64,000 bases of DNA. Origin: Micromonospora sicca (GTDB lineage: Bacteria > Actinomycetota > Actinomycetes > Mycobacteriales > Micromonosporaceae). Location: contig NZ_QGKS01000406.1 in assembly GCF_003172935.1 (NCBI RefSeq), positions 1 through 64,000 on the forward strand. Direction: 5' to 3'. The translations under genes were made by a program, and so were the position numbers. Of this stretch, positions 25,362 through 32,606 are shown one piece after another (within the stretch, counting starts at the first letter, position 1; every line of letters begins with the position of its first letter). The notes below the pieces were generated by a model. It saw nothing but the letters and a program-made list of their open reading frames with translations. It searched no databases and was not told the DNA's origin.

Positions 25362-26048
25362 ATGGGCGAGACGGTGAGCTTCACCAGCAACGGAGGGACG
25401 AGCGAGGGGTATCTCGCGATACCCTCCGGCGGTGTGGCCAGCCCGGCGGTCATCGTCATCCAGGACTGGTGGGGTCTCGTGCCCCACGTCCGGGCGGTGG
25501 TGGACCGCTTCGCCGAGGCGGGGTTCGTCGCCCTCGCCCCGGACTTCCGGCACGGCGAGCCGGCCAGCAAGCCGACCGAGCCGCGACAGATGCTGAACGG
25601 GCCGCAGATGGACGAGGCGGCGACGGAGATCGCCGCCGCGGCGGAATACCTCGCCGGCCGTCCCGAGGTCACCGGCAAGGTCGGCTGCGCCGGCTTCTGC
25701 GCCGGCGCCAGCCTGGCCCTCTGGTCGGCGACGTTCTCCGAGCGGATCGTCGCCGCCGCCGGCTTCTACCCCCGGCTGCCCTGGGAGGGGATGCGCGCCG
25801 ACTGGGCCGACTACGCCGGCAAGGCCGCCCTGATCCACTGCTCCGAAGAGGACGGCCTCGCGTCCGCGGACGGCGTGCAGGCCGCCCGCCGGGCCATCGA
25901 GGCGGCCGGCGGCAGTTGCCAGACCTACGACTACCCGGGCACGTCACACGCGTTCTTCAACGAGGACCGGCCGGAGAAGTTCGACCAGCGGGCCGCCGCC
26001 ACCGCCTGGGCCCGCACCCTGGAACTCTTCCGGGCCAAGCTTGGCTGA
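25362..26048 (+). CDS. Dienelactone hydrolase family protein
   Basis: A 228-residue alpha/beta hydrolase with the cysteine nucleophile of dienelactone hydrolases: GCAGFCAGASLALW puts it at C113. The acid is in HCSEEDGLAS (about D164) and the histidine in GTSHAFFNE (H196). The conserved IQEWWGL loop is IQDWWGL here, an E-to-D change at the residue that modulates the cysteine. A GGAGG ribosome-binding site precedes the ATG. It overlaps the uracil-DNA glycosylase gene by 8 bases. The natural substrate is unknown. Confidence 0.92.
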   Translation: MGETVSFTSNGGTSEGYLAIPSGGVASPAVIVIQDWWGLVPHVRAVVDRFAEAGFVALAPDFRHGEPASKPTEPRQMLNGPQMDEAATEIAAAAEYLAGRPEVTGKVGCAGFCAGASLALWSATFSERIVAAAGFYPRLPWEGMRADWADYAGKAALIHCSEEDGLASADGVQAARRAIEAAGGSCQTYDYPGTSHAFFNEDRPEKFDQRAAATAWARTLELFRAKLG

Positions 26049-26781
26049 GCCGCGTACGCCCGACGAGGTGGTCGCCCGCGCCGCGCGGGCGACCGACCTC
26101 GCCGACCTCGACGCCGCGGTGAGCGACTGCTTCGCCTGCCCGCGCCTGGTGGCCTGGCGGGAGGAGGTCGCCCGGGTCAAGCGGGCGGCCTTCCGCGACC
26201 AGCGGTACTGGGGCCGCCCGGTGCCCGGCTTCGGCGCCGCCGACGCGCGGATCGCCATCCTCGGGCTGGCACCGGCCGCGCACGGCGGCAACCGCACCGG
26301 CCGGATCTTCACCGGGGACCGCTCCGGTGACGTCCTCTTCGCCGCGCTGCACCGCGCCGGCCTGGCCAACCAGCCGACCAGCGTGGCCGCCGACGACGGC
26401 CTGACCCTGCGGGACACCCGCATCTTCGCCGCGGTGCGCTGCGCACCGCCGGACAACAAGCCCACCCCGGCCGAGCGGGACACCTGCGCGCCGTGGCTGC
26501 ACCGGGAGGTCGCGCTGATCCGGCCCACCCTGCGCGTCGTGGTCGCGCTGGGTGCCTTCGCCTGGGCCGCGTGGTGGCCGGTGCTGCGCGACGTGTACGG
26601 GGTCCGGCCGCCCAGTCCGCGACCGGCCTTCGGCCATGGGGCACACTGGTCCGGCGGCTCCGCACCGGCGCTGCTCGGCTGCTATCACGTCAGCCAGCAG
26701 AACACCTTCACCGGGCGGCTGACACCAGGGATGCTGGACGACGTGTTCGCCCGGGCGAAGCAGTTGGCCGGGGTGGACTGA
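26041..26781 (+). CDS. Family-5 uracil-DNA glycosylase (UdgB type)
   Basis: A 246-residue UDG of the family-5 (UDGb) type, which excises uracil and some deaminated purines from DNA. The active-site block GLAPAAHGGNRTGRIFTGDRSG lacks the usual polar catalytic residue, as expected for this family. The second motif is CYHVSQQNTFTGRLT. Cysteines of the iron-sulfur cluster occur in CFACPRL, VRCAPP and RDTCAPW. The start is a TTG at 26041, inside the end of the dienelactone hydrolase gene (8-base overlap). Confidence 0.93.
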   Translation: MAEPRTPDEVVARAARATDLADLDAAVSDCFACPRLVAWREEVARVKRAAFRDQRYWGRPVPGFGAADARIAILGLAPAAHGGNRTGRIFTGDRSGDVLFAALHRAGLANQPTSVAADDGLTLRDTRIFAAVRCAPPDNKPTPAERDTCAPWLHREVALIRPTLRVVVALGAFAWAAWWPVLRDVYGVRPPSPRPAFGHGAHWSGGSAPALLGCYHVSQQNTFTGRLTPGMLDDVFARAKQLAGVD

Positions 26782-26800
26782 GGATGCGTGGGGCGGTGGG

Positions 26801-27535
26801 ATGGACCTCGGCGTGCTGCGCAGGTGGTGGCCGATCGCGGCGGTGACCGTCCTGCTGGCCGTCGCCGCGCTGGCGGCCGGGCACTCCTCGATCGGGGCCA
26901 GCCGGATCCCGCCCGCCGCCGACAACATCCCCTACGTGCCGGACTACCCCTCAGCCGAGCCCGCGCCGTCGATCGCCGTCGAGCCGAGGGACGGCGCCGA
27001 GGCCACCCAGGCGCAGATCCCGGACTGGATCGTCACCGCCGCCATGGTCGTGCTGGGCCTGGCGGCCCTGCTCGCCATCGGGTACGTCGGCTGGACGCTG
27101 GTCCGCGGCGCGCTGCGGCGGACCACCCGGGCGATCCCGGCGCAGCGGGCCCGGCGTACCGCCGAGGGTACCGCGCGGGAGGTGGTGGCCGCGCTCGACG
27201 CGGGCCTGGTGGAGTTGGACGACCGGGCCACCGACCCGCGGACCGCGGTGATCGCCTGCTGGGTCCGGCTGGAGGAGGCCGCCGAGGAGGCCGGCGTGCC
27301 CCGGCTCGCCGGGGACACCCCGACCGATCTGGTCAGCCGGCTGCTGCGCGGCGACCCGGCGGCCGGCGTCCCTGCGATCGCCAGCGCGGACGTGCTGGAC
27401 GGGTTCGCGCACGTCTACCGCGAGGCCCGGTACGCCACGCACACCGTCGACGAGCGGATGCGCGACCAGGCCCGGGCGGCGCTGCGCCGGCTGCGCGGCG
27501 AGTTGACCAACCTCGCCGGCCAGGTGGCGCCGTGA
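26801..27535 (+). CDS. DUF4129 domain-containing membrane protein
   Basis: A 244-residue protein with two membrane segments (residues about 8-28 and 75-97) separated by a short outer loop. The C-terminal cytoplasmic DUF4129 domain reads VIACWVRLEEAAEEAGVP, TPTDLVSRLL and FAHVYREARYATHTVDE. In many bacteria DUF4129 proteins lie with MoxR ATPases, DUF58 proteins and transglutaminase-like proteins. That is the case here, as the first gene of the operon. Its stop codon lies in the first copy of a 15-base direct repeat. Confidence 0.88.
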   Translation: MDLGVLRRWWPIAAVTVLLAVAALAAGHSSIGASRIPPAADNIPYVPDYPSAEPAPSIAVEPRDGAEATQAQIPDWIVTAAMVVLGLAALLAIGYVGWTLVRGALRRTTRAIPAQRARRTAEGTAREVVAALDAGLVELDDRATDPRTAVIACWVRLEEAAEEAGVPRLAGDTPTDLVSRLLRGDPAAGVPAIASADVLDGFAHVYREARYATHTVDERMRDQARAALRRLRGELTNLAGQVAP

Positions 27536-27595
27536 GCGCGAGGAGTGAGCCGGTCCTGCGAGCCCCGCAGTCGCGAACCGAGGTGGCGCCGTGAG
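27522..27595. repeat. 15-base direct repeat bounding a 59-base insertion
   Basis: AGGTGGCGCCGTGAG occurs at 27522-27536 and again at 27581-27595. The first copy holds the stop of the DUF4129 gene, the second the start of the next gene. Removing one repeat and the spacer would restore a direct GTGA stop/start overlap. The spacer contains GAGCCCCGCAGTCGCGAAC. Confidence 0.8.
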
Positions 27596-28175
27596 TACCA
27601 GCATCGACGACCTGCTGTCGTTCGAGGAGGAGCCGGCGGGACCGGCCGTCCAGTCCCGCGGTGGCCCGGTGCGCCTGGTGCTGCGTGCCCTCCTGGTCAC
27701 CGCGGCGATCGTGGCGGTCGTCGTGGCGGGCCTACGGGTGGTCGGCCTCCAGGTCTCCCTGTGGATCGTCGTCGCCGGTGTGCTCGCGCTGCTCGCCGTC
27801 CGGCGGGTCACCGGGGCGCTGTCGCCCCCGCCGCCGCCCCGGGCCGGTTACCGTGCGCCGGCGGGCGAGGAGCCGGGCAGCTGGAACTGGGCCGCCCGGG
27901 ACGCGCTGCGCGCCGCGATCAACGGGTGGGAACGCCCGCTGGACTGGTGCGCGGGCAACCGCGAGCGGTTCACCGAGCGGGTCCTGCCCCGGATCGGCGA
28001 GCTGGCCGACGAGCGGCTGCGCCAGAAGCACGGCATCACCCGCGAGTCCGACCCGGCCCGCGCCCGCACCCTGCTAGGGGAGCCGCTGTGGACGTTCCTC
28101 AGCACGCCCTCCCGCCGCCGCCCGTCGCCGCGCGACCTCGCGGCGATCGTCACCGAACTGGAGAAGCTGTGTTGA
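27591..28175 (+). CDS. Membrane protein of the MoxR/DUF58 operon
   Basis: A 194-residue protein. After a short acidic N-terminus (SIDDLLSFEEEPAG) come two membrane segments between about residues 26 and 68. A cytoplasmic helical domain follows (NWAARDALRAAINGWERPLDWC, RIGELADERLRQKHGI, LGEPLWTFLSTP). Actinobacterial MoxR operons often carry such a protein between DUF4129 and moxR. The stop codon arises at the border of the inserted TnpB element, so only the last one or two residues differ from the likely ancestral end (...ELEKL). Confidence 0.8.
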   Translation: MSTSIDDLLSFEEEPAGPAVQSRGGPVRLVLRALLVTAAIVAVVVAGLRVVGLQVSLWIVVAGVLALLAVRRVTGALSPPPPPRAGYRAPAGEEPGSWNWAARDALRAAINGWERPLDWCAGNRERFTERVLPRIGELADERLRQKHGITRESDPARARTLLGEPLWTFLSTPSRRRPSPRDLAAIVTELEKLC

Positions 28176-29403
28176 CATCTTCCCGGCCCTGAAGGACCGG
28201 GATTCCCACGGTCGCCCGTGAGGTTTCCTGCTTCGTCACCGACCGCCTTGTCCGGGAGGGCTCCCGTTGAGGTCTTACACCAGCTCCACAGGCAGACACC
28301 GCCAGCCCGGCGGCCAGAATGTTTCGCGCCGGGTTCACGTCACGGTCGTGGATGGCGCCGCAGTCGCACGTCCAGGTCCGGACGTGCAGCGGCATCGTGT
28401 CCCGTACGGTTCCGCAGGTCGAGCACAGTTTGGAGGAGGGGAACCAGCGGTCGACCGCGATCACCTTACGGCCGTACCACTGGGTCTTGTATTCCAGCAT
28501 GCTGCGAAAGTCGCGCCACGCCGCGTCGCTGATGGCGCGGGCGAGTGTGTGGTTTTTCAGCAGGTTCCGAACGGTGAGGTCCTCGATCACGATCGTTTGG
28601 TTATCACGAACAAGCCGAGTGGTGATCTTGTGCAGGTGGTCGCGTCGCCGGTCGGCGATGCGAGCATGAACCTTGGCGACCTTGCGGCGGGCCTTGTCCC
28701 GGTTCGCCGAGCCCTTGACCTTCCGCGACAGCTCCCGCTGGACGCGGGCGAGCCGGGCACGGTCACGCCGCTCATGCCGAGGGTTGGTGATCTTTTCCCC
28801 GGTCGACAGGGTCAGCAGGCGGTCAAGCCCGGCGTCTATCCCGATCGCCGCGGTGGTCGGGGGCAGCGGCTGCAGGGTCTGGTCCTCGCACAGCACGGAC
28901 ACGAACCAGCGGCCCGCGCTGTCCTGGGACACTGTCACCGTCGACGGCTTCGCACCCTCCGGGAGAGGGCGCGACCACACGATGTGCAGCGGCTCCCCCA
29001 TCTTCGCCAGCGTCAGCATGCCGTCGCGGAAGCGGAAAGCGCTGGTGGTGTACTCCGCCGACTTCCGCGATCTCTTCCGCGACTTGAAACGCGGGTACTG
29101 CGCGCGTTTGGCGAAGAAGTTTGTGAAGGCCGTCTGAAGGTGCCGCAGGGCCTGCTGAAGCGGAACCGAGGAGACCTCGTTGAGGTAGGCCAGTTCCCCG
29201 GTCTTCTTCCACTCGGCCAGCATCGCCGACGTGGCGTTGTAGCTGACGCGTTCCTGCCGGAGAGTCCACGCCTCCGTACGGGCCGCCAACGCGAGGTTGT
29301 AAACCTTCCGCACGCATCCGAACGTGCGCGACAGCTCGGCTGCCTGCGCCTCAGTCGGATAGAAGCGGTACTTGAATGCCCGCTTCACCCGCGTGGTCTT
29401 CAT
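28150..29403 (-). CDS. tnpB: TnpB RNA-guided endonuclease, apparently intact
   Basis: A 417-residue TnpB. The N-terminal RuvC-independent domain starts MKTTRVKRAFKYRFYPT. RuvC residues are all present: D190 (IGIDAGLDRL), E274 (IVIEDLTVRN) and D355 (HDRDVNPARN). The zinc ribbon LCSTCG ... WTCDCG lies between them. The C-terminal tail GIPVLQGREDVN is usual for actinobacterial TnpB; the last residues and the stop codon are read from host DNA past the element end. TnpB uses an RNA made from the element's right end to cut matching DNA and keep the element in place. No tnpA is present, so it depends on one in trans. Confidence 0.95.
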   Translation of the reverse strand: MKTTRVKRAFKYRFYPTEAQAAELSRTFGCVRKVYNLALAARTEAWTLRQERVSYNATSAMLAEWKKTGELAYLNEVSSVPLQQALRHLQTAFTNFFAKRAQYPRFKSRKRSRKSAEYTTSAFRFRDGMLTLAKMGEPLHIVWSRPLPEGAKPSTVTVSQDSAGRWFVSVLCEDQTLQPLPPTTAAIGIDAGLDRLLTLSTGEKITNPRHERRDRARLARVQRELSRKVKGSANRDKARRKVAKVHARIADRRRDHLHKITTRLVRDNQTIVIEDLTVRNLLKNHTLARAISDAAWRDFRSMLEYKTQWYGRKVIAVDRWFPSSKLCSTCGTVRDTMPLHVRTWTCDCGAIHDRDVNPARNILAAGLAVSACGAGVRPQREPSRTRRSVTKQETSRATVGIPVLQGREDVNTASPVR

Positions 29404-29546
29404 GGCTACCGAACTATCGCATCGCCCTGTGACAATCTGCGGGCTCTCGGGAGGGGCCACCGGTCCGCCTTGCCGGCGAACCGGCTATCCCTGCCCTGCT
29501 CCGCAGGAGTTCGATTCCTCCCCGCCCTGAAGGGCGAGGGCTCCTC
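28171..29546 (-). mobile_element. IS200/IS605-type tnpB-only insertion element
   Basis: About 1.38 kb. Both ends carry a small subterminal hairpin with the same core CCCTGAAGG and TGAA loop: 28182-28201 at the tnpB 3' side and 29523-29536 at the 5' side. The 3'-side border has GTCAA on the tnpB strand (TTGAC on the plus strand, 28172-28176), similar to the right-end cleavage site of this family. Removing the element joins CTGT and GAAGGAGTACTGATG, restoring a stop codon, ribosome-binding site and moxR start. There is no target duplication, as expected. Exact borders may shift by 1-2 bases. Confidence 0.8.
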
Positions 29547-29558
29547 GAAGGAGTACTG

Positions 29559-30566
29559 ATGAACGACGTGGACCGGAGCATGCCCCCCGCCGAGGTGGGC
29601 CAACTGGCCCGGGCGGTGCTCGACGCGGTCGGCACGGTCGTGGTCGGCAAGCGGGAGGCGCTGGAACTCGTCCTCGCCGGCATCCTCGCCGGTGGGCACG
29701 TGCTGCTGGAGGACCTGCCCGGGCTGGGCAAGACGCTGACCGCGCGCTCCTTCGCGCAGGCCCTCGGGCTGGACTTCCGCCGGCTCCAGTTCACCCCCGA
29801 CCTGCTGCCCGCCGACGTCACCGGCTCCTTCCTGTACGACCAGCGCAGCGGCGACTTCTCGTTCCGGCCCGGCCCGGTCTTCACCAACCTGCTGCTCGCC
29901 GACGAGATCAACCGGACGCCGCCGAAGACCCAGTCGGCGCTGCTGGAGGCGATGCAGGAGAAGCAGGTCTCCGTCGAAGGCGTCACCTACCGGCTGGACG
30001 AGCCGTTCCACGTGCTCGCCACCGCCAACCCGATCGAGTACGAGGGGACGTACCCGCTGCCGGAGGCGCAGCTCGACCGGTTCCTGCTCCGGGTGTCGTT
30101 CGGCTACCCGAACCACGAGGAGGAGTGGGAGGTGCTGCGCCGGCGAATGGCCCGCCGTCGCGAGGAGGCCGAGATCAAGCCGGTGGTGGACGCCGCCACG
30201 CTGCGCGCCATGCAGGCCGCGCTGGAGGACGTGGTGGTCGAGGACTCGATCGGCCGCTACATCGTGGCGCTCACCGCGGCCACCCGGGAGCACCCGTCCG
30301 CGCTGGTCGGCGCCTCCCCGCGCGGCTCGCTGGCGCTGCTGCTGCTGGCCCGGGTCCGGGCCGTCTTCGCCGGCCGGGACTACGTGGTGCCGGAGGACGT
30401 CAAGGAGGTGGCGGTGCCCGCGCTGGCCCACCGGATCACGCTGCGCCCGGAGATGTGGCTGCGCCGGGTCGACCCGTCCTTCGTCGTCGGTGAGGTCCTC
30501 GAGCAGACGCCCGCCCCGGCCAGCGGCGCGCTGCCCAGCTACGCGGCCGGGCGGCCCGGGCGCTGA
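29559..30566 (+). CDS. MoxR-family AAA+ ATPase
   Basis: A 335-residue MoxR ATPase. Walker A is LPGLGKT (around residues 53-59), Walker B LLADEINR (D115, E116), followed by PPKTQSALLEAMQE with the MoxR insert and sensor 1 in FHVLATANPIEYEGTYPLPEAQLDRF. The C-terminal lid reads GASPRGSLALLLLARVRA. MoxR proteins are chaperone-like ATPases acting with vWA-type partners such as DUF58 proteins. The GGAG site lies 6 bases before the ATG and, with it, belongs to the native junction beyond the inserted tnpB element. It overlaps the DUF58 gene by one base (TGATG). Confidence 0.95.
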   Translation: MNDVDRSMPPAEVGQLARAVLDAVGTVVVGKREALELVLAGILAGGHVLLEDLPGLGKTLTARSFAQALGLDFRRLQFTPDLLPADVTGSFLYDQRSGDFSFRPGPVFTNLLLADEINRTPPKTQSALLEAMQEKQVSVEGVTYRLDEPFHVLATANPIEYEGTYPLPEAQLDRFLLRVSFGYPNHEEEWEVLRRRMARRREEAEIKPVVDAATLRAMQAALEDVVVEDSIGRYIVALTAATREHPSALVGASPRGSLALLLLARVRAVFAGRDYVVPEDVKEVAVPALAHRITLRPEMWLRRVDPSFVVGEVLEQTPAPASGALPSYAAGRPGR

Positions 30567-31936
30567 TGGCCAGCCGTCACGACCCGGAGCCGGCGACGGG
30601 CTGGGCGCCCACCTGGGCGCTCGGCCGGGCGGTGCTGCTCACCGGGCTGCTGTTGATCGCGGCGGTGCTGTTCGGCCGGGTCGACCTGGTGGTGCTGGCC
30701 ACGCCGTTCGCCCTCGGCACCGCGTACGCGCTGCGCCGACGGCCCACCGCCGGGCCCCAGCTGGAGATCAGCACCGGAGACGCACACCTGGTGGAGGGCG
30801 GCCCGATGACCGCCACGGTCGCCGTCGGCAACCCGGACACCGTGTCGTACGACGTGGCGGTGGTGCGGACCCGGATGTCGCCGTGGCTGCGGGTGGAGAA
30901 GGTCGGCTTCGGCGGGACGGGCCTGCAGGTGGCCCGCGCCGGGGGCGCCGACCGGCCCTTCGTCACCTCCGTGCCGAGGGGCACGGCGGTCGACCTGGAG
31001 CTGTCCGGTACGGCGCTGCGCTGGGGCCGGCACCCGATCGGTCCGGCCGGCGCCCGGGTCGCCAGCGCGGACGGGCTGCTGGTCTCCCGGGCCGTGATCA
31101 CCGACCCGGTGCGGATGCGGGTCTACCCGAGGACCGAGCCGTTCGAGGCGGTGGAGGCGATGCCCCGCGCGGCCGGGCTGGTCGGCGCGCACCATTCCCG
31201 GCGGCCGGGGGAGGGCGGCGAGCTGGCCGGGGTGCGGGTCTTCGCCCCGGGTGACCGGCTGCGCCGGATCGACTGGCGGGTCTCGCTGCGGGCCCGCCAG
31301 CTGCACGTCGCGGCCACCCTCTCCGACCGGGACGCCGAGGTGGTGGTGCTGCTCGACGTGCTGGCGGAGGCGGGCCGCTCCGGGGGTGTCAACGGTCCCG
31401 CGTCGGTGCTCGACACCACGGTCCGGGCGGCCGCCGCGATCGGCGAGCACTACCTGCACCGGGGCGACCGGGTGGCGATGCTGGAGTACGGTCCGGCCGC
31501 CCGCCGGCTGCGCCCGGCCACCGGACGCCGGCAGTACCTGACGGTGCTGGAGTGGCTGCTCGACGTGCACGCCGAGGCCTCCCCGCACGAGCCGTACGAC
31601 CAGGTCTTCGGGCCGCAGGTGCTCTCCGTCGACGCGCTGGTGGTGGTGCTCACCCCGCTGTTGGACGAGCGGTCGGCGCAGATGCTGGCCCGGCTCGCCC
31701 GGGGCGGACGGTTCGTGGTCGCGGTGGACACCCTGCCGGCCGACCTGCCGCCGCCGAAGGACCGGGGCTGGGCCGAGGTGGCGTACCGGCTGTGGCGGCT
31801 GGACCGGGACACGATGATCGGTCAGCTCCGCGAGCACGGTGTGCCGGTGGTGCGCTGGGCCGGCGCGGGCAGCCTGGACCAGGTGCTCCGGGACGTCGCC
31901 CGGCTGGCCACCGCCCCCCGGGTGGGTACCCGATGA
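30566..31936 (+). CDS. DUF58 domain-containing protein
   Basis: A 456-residue protein with two N-terminal membrane segments (about residues 12-50) and a long outer/cytoplasmic region. The DUF58 core is SRRPGEGGELAGVRVFAPGDRLRRIDWRVSLRARQLHV near residue 212. A vWA-like domain follows (DAEVVVLLDVLAEAG), with DRVAMLEYG and FVVAVDTLPADLPPP. DUF58 proteins are the usual partners of MoxR ATPases. Its stop overlaps the following membrane gene (ATGA). Confidence 0.93.
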   Translation: MASRHDPEPATGWAPTWALGRAVLLTGLLLIAAVLFGRVDLVVLATPFALGTAYALRRRPTAGPQLEISTGDAHLVEGGPMTATVAVGNPDTVSYDVAVVRTRMSPWLRVEKVGFGGTGLQVARAGGADRPFVTSVPRGTAVDLELSGTALRWGRHPIGPAGARVASADGLLVSRAVITDPVRMRVYPRTEPFEAVEAMPRAAGLVGAHHSRRPGEGGELAGVRVFAPGDRLRRIDWRVSLRARQLHVAATLSDRDAEVVVLLDVLAEAGRSGGVNGPASVLDTTVRAAAAIGEHYLHRGDRVAMLEYGPAARRLRPATGRRQYLTVLEWLLDVHAEASPHEPYDQVFGPQVLSVDALVVVLTPLLDERSAQMLARLARGGRFVVAVDTLPADLPPPKDRGWAEVAYRLWRLDRDTMIGQLREHGVPVVRWAGAGSLDQVLRDVARLATAPRVGTR

Positions 31937-32505
31937 ACGACATGCTGGAGGCGGTGAACGAACGGGTCCGCGCCGTGCGGTACGCGGCCACCCGGGTCAG
32001 CCTGGCTCCGTTGCTGGTCCGGGCCGCCATCTTCCTGACCGTGCTGGTCGGTTTCCTGCTGGCGTACCCCGTGCAGGTCTTCGCGCCGCGGGCGCTGTTG
32101 GCCCTCACGGTGGTGGCGGTGCTGCCGGCGGTCGGGCCGCGCCGGGTCTGGCCGACCTTCGCGGCGCTGGTCACGGTCGGTGGGTGGCTGCTGGCCTCGG
32201 CCGGCTTCGACCGGCCGATCGCGCTGTGGCGGCTGCTCGGCGTGGCGACGCTGCTCTACCTGGCGCACACCCTCTGCGCGCTGGTCGCGCTGCTGCCCTT
32301 CGACGGGGTGGTCGACCCGGATCTGATCCTGCGGTGGTTGGCCCGGGCCGGTGCGGTGGTGCTCGCCAGCGCGGTGCTCGGCATCCTGCTGGCCGGGCTC
32401 AGCGGGGCGGGGGCGGACCGGGGCTTCCAGGCGGCCACGGTGGCGGGACTGCTGGTCGCGGTGGCCGTCAGCGCGTTGCTCGGGTGGCTGTTGCGTCGCA
32501 GATAA
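31933..32505 (+). CDS. Membrane protein, last gene of the MoxR operon
   Basis: A 190-residue protein with about five hydrophobic helices and little else. It starts at the ATG at 31933, overlapping the DUF58 stop by 4 bases. Sequence marks include LLVRAAIFLTVLVGFLLAYPV and VVLASAVLGILLAGLSGAG. It has the size and place of the integral membrane protein that often ends actinobacterial MoxR/DUF58 operons. No named family or active site is visible. The tail LLGWLLRRR is basic and should be cytoplasmic. Confidence 0.82.
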   Translation: MNDMLEAVNERVRAVRYAATRVSLAPLLVRAAIFLTVLVGFLLAYPVQVFAPRALLALTVVAVLPAVGPRRVWPTFAALVTVGGWLLASAGFDRPIALWRLLGVATLLYLAHTLCALVALLPFDGVVDPDLILRWLARAGAVVLASAVLGILLAGLSGAGADRGFQAATVAGLLVAVAVSALLGWLLRRR

Positions 32506-32520
32506 CGGGACGGACAGGAC

Positions 32521-32555
32521 GTTGTGCAGGTCACAGGTGTTGTGCTCGGTCACAG
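32521..32555 (+). promoter_or_regulatory. Tandem TGTG...TCACA sites upstream of NDH-2
   Basis: GTTGTGCAGGTCACAG (32521-32536) is followed directly by GTTGTGCTCGGTCACAG (32539-32555). Each has TGTG and TCACA half-sites, spaced 4 and 5 bases. They lie 52 bases before the start of the NADH dehydrogenase gene. They resemble CRP- or Rex-type operators with shortened spacing; which regulator binds, if any, is unknown. Confidence 0.4.
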
Positions 32556-32606
32556 AAGGGGGTCTCGAACGGGATTAGCCGAGCCGCCCGGGGAAAGATA
32601 GATGAC

